NCBI GenBank assembly: GCA_905221605.1
Contig: CAJNDS010000036.1
Coordinates: forward strand, 577,160 to 641,159
Direction: 5' to 3'
Length of the DNA stretch: 64,000 bases
Source: Symbiodinium natans
Taxonomy: Eukaryota; Sar; Dinophyceae; Suessiales; Symbiodiniaceae
The translations under genes and the position numbers were made by a program. This document shows positions 54,301 through 61,450 of this stretch, piece after piece; the first letter of the stretch is position 1; each line of letters begins with the position of its first letter. Below the pieces are notes generated by a model. The model saw only the letters and a program-made list of their open reading frames with translations, did not search any database and was not told where the DNA came from.

Positions 54301-57300
54301 CCAAGCTGGTCTCCACGAAGCAGCCGTACCTTACTTCTCCAATTGCCAAAAAGCAATAAAGGTGAACTTGATTCTTCTTACGAAATGAGGAGACCCAACA
54401 GCATTTAAAGTTAAACTATTGGCTAAGGTGCTTCAAGATCACCAGCAGGTCGGAGTAGAAGTCCAGGATGTTCAGCGCCGCAGTGAGGCAGAGGTCCAGC
54501 ACGTCCGTGTAAGGACCTATCAGCTCCTGGGGGCTCCAAGCAGCCTAGGAATTTAGCCCCTTGAGGTTCTTCGTGAGCCTCGCCTAAGATTCCAACTGTT
54601 TTGGGGTTTAGGGGTTTAGGGGTTTAGGGGTTTAGGGGTTTAGGGGTTTAGGGGTTTAGGGGCTTAGGGGTTTAGGGGTTTAGGGGCTTCGGGGTTTAGG
54701 GGCTTAGGGGTTTAGGGGTCTTAGGGGTTTTTAGGCTTAGGGGTTTCGGGGTTCGGTTTAGGGGTTTTAGGGTGCTAGGGGGTTTTAGGGTTTTAGGGCT
54801 TCGGGGTTAGGGGTTTCGGGTTTAGGGTTTAGGGGTTTAGGGGGGCGATCGTGGTTAGGGTTTAGGGGTTTCGGGGTTGTAGGGGGTTAGGGCTTAGGTT
54901 TAGGGTTTAGTGGGGCTTCGGGGTTAGGGTTTAGGGGTTTAGGGGTTTAGGGGTTTCGGGGTTTTAGGGGGGGTGGTTTTAGGGGCTTAGGGGTTTTAGG
55001 GGTTTTGGTTAGGGGCTTCGGGGTTTTTAGGGTTTAGGGTCGGTGGTTTAGGGGTTTAGGGGTTTAGGGGTTTTAGGGGCTTTCGGGTTTAGGGTTTCGG
55101 GGTTTAGGGATTTAGGGGCTTTAGGGTTTATGGGTTTGGGGGCTTTCGGTGAGTTTAAAGGGGTTATGGGTTTTAGGGGTTTTAGGGGTTTCGGGTTTAG
55201 GGGTTTAGGGGTTTAGGGTCCTTATGGGGTTTAGAGGGGTTTTAGGGGCTTAGGGGTTAAGGGTTTAGGGGTTTTTGGGCTAGGGGTTTAGGGTTTTAGG
55301 GTTTAGGGGGTTTAGGGCTTAGGGGTTTTGGGGGAGGGTTTAGGGGCTTCGGGGTTTAGGGGTTTCGGGTTTAGGGGGGAGGGGTTTAGGGGGTTTAGGG
55401 GCTTCGGGTTTAGGGGGTTTTAGGGGTTTAGGGGTTTTAGGGGTTTTTAGCTTAGGGGTTTAGGGGCTTAAGGGGGTTAGGGGTTAGGGTTTTAGGGGGT
55501 TTGGGGTTTTAGGGGTTTAGGGCTGGGGTTTAGGGGTTTAGGGGCTTCGGGGTTTAGGGGTTTTAGGGGTTTAGGGGGTTTAGGGTTTAGGGGTTTTAGG
55601 GGGCTTTATCGGGGGGGGGGGGGTTTCGGGGTTTGAGGGGGGGGCTTAGGGTTTAGGGGGTTTCCTGGGGTGTTAGGGGGTTTAGGGGTTTAGGGGCTTC
55701 GGGGTTTTTTAGGGGCTTAGGGGGTTTTAGGGGTTTAGGGGTTTCGTGTTTTAGGGGTTTAGGGGTTTAGGAAAGGGGCTATAAGGGGTGTTAGGGGTTT
55801 AGGGGTTTTAGGGGGCTTAGGGGTGTTTAGGGTTTAGGGGTTTCGGGGTTTAGGGTTTAGGGGTTTAGGGGCTTGTAGGGTTTAGGGGGGGGCTTCGGGG
55901 TTTAGGGGCTTAGGGGTTAGAGGGCCTTAGGGGTTTCGGGGTTTAGGGGTTGGGGTTTAGGGGTTTAGGGGTTTAGGGGCGGGTTTAGGGGTTTCGGGGT
56001 TAAGGGGTTTTGGGGGGGTTTAGGGGCGGGGTTTCGGGGTTTAGGGGTTTCGGGGTTTAGGGGTTTAGGGGACTTAGGGGTTTAGGGGTTTAGGGGTTTA
56101 GGGCTTCGGGGTTTAGGGGGCTTAGGGGTTAGGGGTTTAGGGGCTTTAGGGGGTTTCGGCGGTTTAGGGGTTTAGGGGTTTTAGGGGTTTTAGAGGGGTC
56201 TTAGGGGCTTAGGGGTTTAGGGTTTAGGGCTTCGGGGTTTAGGGGTTTCGGTTTTTTAGGTGTTTTAGGGGTTTACAGGGGGGGCTTTTTTAGGGGTTTC
56301 GGGGTTTAGGGTGTTTAGGGGTTTTAGGGGTTTAGGGGCTTAGGGGTTTGGGTGTTAGGGGTTTAGGTTTAGAGGGTTTAGGGGCTTAGGGGGTTTTTTT
56401 AGGGGTTTAGGGGTTTTCGGGTTTAGGGGCTAGGGGTTTCGGGGCTTAGGGGTTTAGGGGTTTTTAGGGGTTTTAGGGGTTTAGGGGGGGCCTTGGGTTT
56501 TAGGGGTTTTAGGTCTTCGGGGTTTAGGGGTTTAGGGTTTCGGGGTTTAGCTTTTAGGGGTTTAGGGGTTCGGGGTTTAGGGTTTAGGGGTTTAGGGGTT
56601 TAGGGGTTTTCGGGGTTAGGGGCTTTAGGGGTTAGGGGCTTTTAGGGGTTTAGGGGCTTCGGGGTTTTTCAGGGGGGGTTTAGGGGTTTTAGGGGCTTAG
56701 CCGGTTTCGGGGTTAGGGGTTTAGGGGGTTTAGGGGTTTAGGGTTTAGGGGCTTAGGGTTTTTGTAGGGGTTTAGGGGCTTCGGGGGTTCGTAGGGGTTT
56801 TAGGGGGGTTTCGGGGTTTAGGGGTGGGGTTTAGGGGCTTAGGGGCTTAGGGGTGGGGCTTAGGGGTTTAGGGTTTAGGGTTTCGGGGCTTCGGGGTTTC
56901 GGGGCTTAGGGGGTTTTAGGTTTTTAAGGGTTTAGGGGTTTAGGGGTTTAGGGGCTTAGGGGTTGTAGGGGTTTAGGGGCTTCGGTGGAGGGGTTTCGGG
57001 GTAGGGTTTAGGGTTTAGGCGGTTTAGGGCTTCGGGGTTTAGGGTTTCGGGGTTTCGGGGTTTAGGGGCTTAGGGGTTAGGCGGTTTAGGGGCTTCGGGG
57101 GTTTAGGGGCTTAGGGGTTTAGGGTTAGGGGTTCGGGGTTAGGGGTGTAGGGGTTAAGGGCTTAGGGGTTTAGGGGTTTAGGGGCTTTCGGGTTTATGGG
57201 CTTAGGGGTTTAGGGGATCTAGGGTTCGGGGTTGTAGGGGTTCGGGTTTAGGGTAGGGGTTTAGGGGGTTCGGGGCGCTTCGGGGTTTCGGGGTTTCGGG

Positions 57301-58131
57301 GGTTAGGGGTTAGGGGTTTAGGGGTTTTTTCGGGCTTAGGGGTTTGGGGTTCGGGGTTTAGGGGTTTAGGGTTCGGGGTTTAGGGGTTTGGTGTAGGGGC
57401 TTCGGGGTTAGGGGTTAGGGTTTAGGGTTTAGGTTTCGGGGTTAGGGGTTGTTGGGTTTCGGGGCTTGAGGGGTTTACGGGGTTTAGGGGTCGGGGGTTT
57501 AGGGGGCTTAGAGGGTTTAGGGGTTTAGGGGTTTCGGGGTTTAGGGGTTTAGGGGTTTAGGGGCTTAGGGGTTTAGGGGTTTAGGGGCTTCGGGGTTTTG
57601 GGGCTTAGGGGTTTAGGGGTTTAGGGGTTTCGGGGTTTAGGGGCTTCGGGGTTTAGGGGTTTAGGGGTTTAGGGGTTTAGGGGTTTAGGGGTTTAGGGGT
57701 TTAGGGGTTTAGGGGTTTAGGGTCATTTCTCAGGTTCCAAACAACCCGACGGCCCAAAACTACCCAGTATGTTTAAGTCACCGCAGCTCTGAGCCAAGCT
57801 GGTCTCCACGAAGCAGCCGTACCTTACTTCTCCAAGAACCAAGGAACAAATGGGTTGAACTTTACTCTTGCTACAAAAAAACAAGGAGACCAAAAAAATG
57901 ACCAAGGAATAAACCGGTTGAATTTTGCTCCTTCCTCCAGAATTAAGGAGACCCCAAAGAAGGTGCTTAAAGTTCGACTATTGGCTAAGGCTAAGGTGCT
58001 TCAGGATCACCAGGAGGTCCGAGTAGAAGTCCAAGATGTTCAGCGCCGCGGTGAGGCAGAGGTCCAGCACGTCCGTGTAAGGACCTACCAGCTCCTGGTC
58101 TCCAAGCAGACTATAAATGCCCTGAAGCTGC

Positions 58132-58170
<39 letters not shown>

Positions 58171-61100
58171 CTTTAGCTACATCTCATAGATCATCAGCTT
58201 CGCCCCCAAGGATCCTGAAACCCTATGATCAGTCATCAAGCCATCAACCCTACTTCCCTATCTCTAGACCCGAAGCAACGACATATGATTTTCATATCTA
58301 CAGAGCCTTCACCCTTCTTATTCCTCAACCAGCGTGCATGCATATAGTATCACTAAACAGATCGCCTCACGCAGATACGCCAATACGCCGGTCCGCCTCC
58401 CGCTCAGGCTGAGATTCGCCGATGCGAAACGGTCATATGCCGATACGCCGATCGGGTCCCCCAAATGCGTTCCAAAAAAGCGAATTTGGTGCAACCCCCC
58501 CACGCTGAGCTGGCCGAAGGGCTCCTGGTCCCTGGGGATGCTGCGGCAAGGGGCCTGAAAGGACACCGAGGACGCGAAGACCAGGAGACGGATGTTTTCC
58601 GACATGCCGAAACGGCGGGCGGTTTTCTGAGGTCAGGCAAGCACCAGGCGCAGTTTCCCAACACTGGCTCAGTTAGCTAACTCGACACAGGGTGGTTACA
58701 CCATTTCAGAGCCATCCTTTGCCGCGAGTGCCTCGGGAAAAGGGCGAGCCTGAACGAAAAAGCACGCTGCGAAACGCCTGCATTAATCCTACTGGTTCTC
58801 GGTAGGGAATGCGGGAATTAGGCACCTTATCCCCCCCAAATAGTCCCTTTCAGAAACTGCTACAATGTGGTACCCCATTACCTCATTCCCTACTAGGAAC
58901 CGGTAAGTAGTGGGGAGTGCCTTGGACAGCTGGGCCAACCTTGGACTACTGGGGCCAGCGAGCCTGAATAAAAGCAACTCTCTCAAACCCTTGGACTCAA
59001 ACGCGTTTCGGTGTACCAGTGGGTCGGCGCTGGGGCCCGGAGCCGTGTATTGGGGCGCGCGCGTGCCGATCGGTCCCGGAACGATGTATGTATCGGTGTA
59101 GCGGTACGAGCGCGTTTTGCCGATACGGTTTGCGGTCACTCTGCATCGCTGACCATCCTAAATCTTTGGGTCTCTGAACCTCAAGCCCGCCTGAATTCTT
59201 GACTTACTGGTCTTACTGGTTCTTAATACGGGAATTAGGCAACTCACGGATTCCCTTAAAGGGACTTTCTAGGGTGATATAACGTACCGAATTCCCTCCT
59301 TCCCTACTCAAAACCAAGAACTTAAACCCTAAGCCGCAAAACCTACACGTTCAGGGTTCTTAAGGCTTCCTTCCCATGGTCCCCAAGGCCCCCCCCTTTT
59401 GAATCCCTGCGCCCGGTCCTTGGCGCGATCGATGAGGCGAGTGATGCAGCGTGGGAGTCCCACCATGAGCTCCCAAAAGGAAAGCTTTAGGGCGCGGCTG
59501 AGGGGGGAAGAAAGGGCCCAATCCCTGAAAATGGTCTTCCTACTGGTTGTGAATATAGTACCTTCTACCCCCGTATATAAGCCCGCATATAAGCCCTTTA
59601 AAGGATTCTAGAAGGTGCCTAATCCCTGGTTTTGGACACACTTGATCCGGGATGCTATACGCCTTCGTCCCTAGACTCCGAAACCAACACCGCATATACC
59701 TCTGCCTTGATGATACCTCCCTAAACCCAACGAAGGACCAGCTCACCGAAAAAACTTCACTGCGTGAAGCAAAGAACGAGAAGCCCGGAAAGTCGAGCTG
59801 AATGCGGCCTCCCTGCAAACATGTTGTGTAGTCATAACTAGGGTCATGTTCCTTGGGGTAGCATACTGTCAGAGTACTCATAACCCAACTTACAAGTACC
59901 CATGAACCTTCAAGTAGCCCCCCAAACCCTGAACCTTAAACCCGAAACCCTGAAGCTTAAACCAAAACCCCAAACCTGAAGCCCTAACTCCTAAACCCCA
60001 AAGCCTAAACCCTAAACCCTAAGGCCCTAAACCCTAAACCCCAATATCGTCACGGCGGCGTCTCGAAGATGTCTTCATTCAGCTGGCGGGCTTCGTCGCT
60101 CTCCTTGGCAGCGTTAGGGGCATCAGCGTGCCAATGGGGCTTAGGGCGCTGTTGCAATTTATAGCCCCAAACCCAACCTTTAGGTTTTAGAGCTTAGGGT
60201 AATAAAGTTTGGGCTTTAGGCTTAAGAAATCAGAGTTTGGAGTTTCGGGGGTTTTGGGGCTCAGCAGTTAAGGAGATTGAGAGTTCAGAGGAGCCTCATA
60301 AAGAGCGAGGTTTAAAGCCCGAAGCCCCCTAAGGCCTTAAGAGTTACCCGCAACCCTGAACCCTAAACCCTAAACCCTAAACCCTAAACCCTGAACCCTA
60401 AACCCTAAACCCTGAACCCTAAACCCTAAACCCTGAACCGAAATGGTTGTTTTGAACAAAATCAACCCCCAAAGCCCTGAAATCTGAAACCTCAGGCTCG
60501 AGATGCTGGCGGTGTCATGGAGCCCTAGAATTTAGGGTTTAGGGTTTAGGGTTTAGGGCAACTTTCGGCCCAAAACGGCTCGCGCCAAGCTGCGAACGGC
60601 ATCCGGAGGATCAGGAAGGCATCTGCCAGGCCCTGGCTACACGTCTTCAAGTGTGTTTATGAACGTTTGGGGTTTCGGGTTTAGGGTTTAGGGTTTAGGG
60701 TTTAGGGTTTAGGGTTTGGGGTTTAGGGTTTAGGGTTTAGGCTTCAGGGTTTACGGTTTAGGGTTTAGGATGTTCCCCCTTATACTAACAGTCCTTAACA
60801 GGGACTGTAATAAGGAGTACTAGATTCCCTTTCAAGGGGCTGTTAGTACAAGGGAGAACATCCCAAGCGTTCATGATTAGGGTTGCCTGAAAAACCTAGC
60901 CCTACAAACTTCGTAGCCCTATAACCTCTTTTTCCGCAGGATGCTTCCAAACCCCAAGACCCGAAAACCTGGCTTGCAGTAGCACTCGTTGCAAGGCGGT
61001 GTCAGTTGCTCAGACCTGCTTGGACCTCGAACTCCGAAACCGTTGCGCGGTTTGAAGTTTAGGGCTTCGGGCTTTTTAAACCCTAGACCCCATAAGCCCC

Positions 61101-61399
61101 GTAAACCCCATAAACCCCATAAACCCCAAAAACCCTACAAACCCGATACGCCCTAAAAACCCTATAAACCCCAAGTTACCCGCCCGTGGCAGGCTTATCA
61201 AGCTGCCGCTGAGTACAGGCTTGCTCTTGCTACCAACCGCTATAGGGTTTAGTAGTTTAGGGTTTAGGATTTACGTGTTTCTTGTTGCCCATCTCACCCA
61301 CGGAGCCCTGTGTTTTTCTTGCATATATGGCTGAATAAAGTGGATATAAGAGGGTACTAACCCCAAACAACAAGCCCTAACCCTAAACCCTATCTCTCG

Positions 61400-61450
<51 letters not shown>

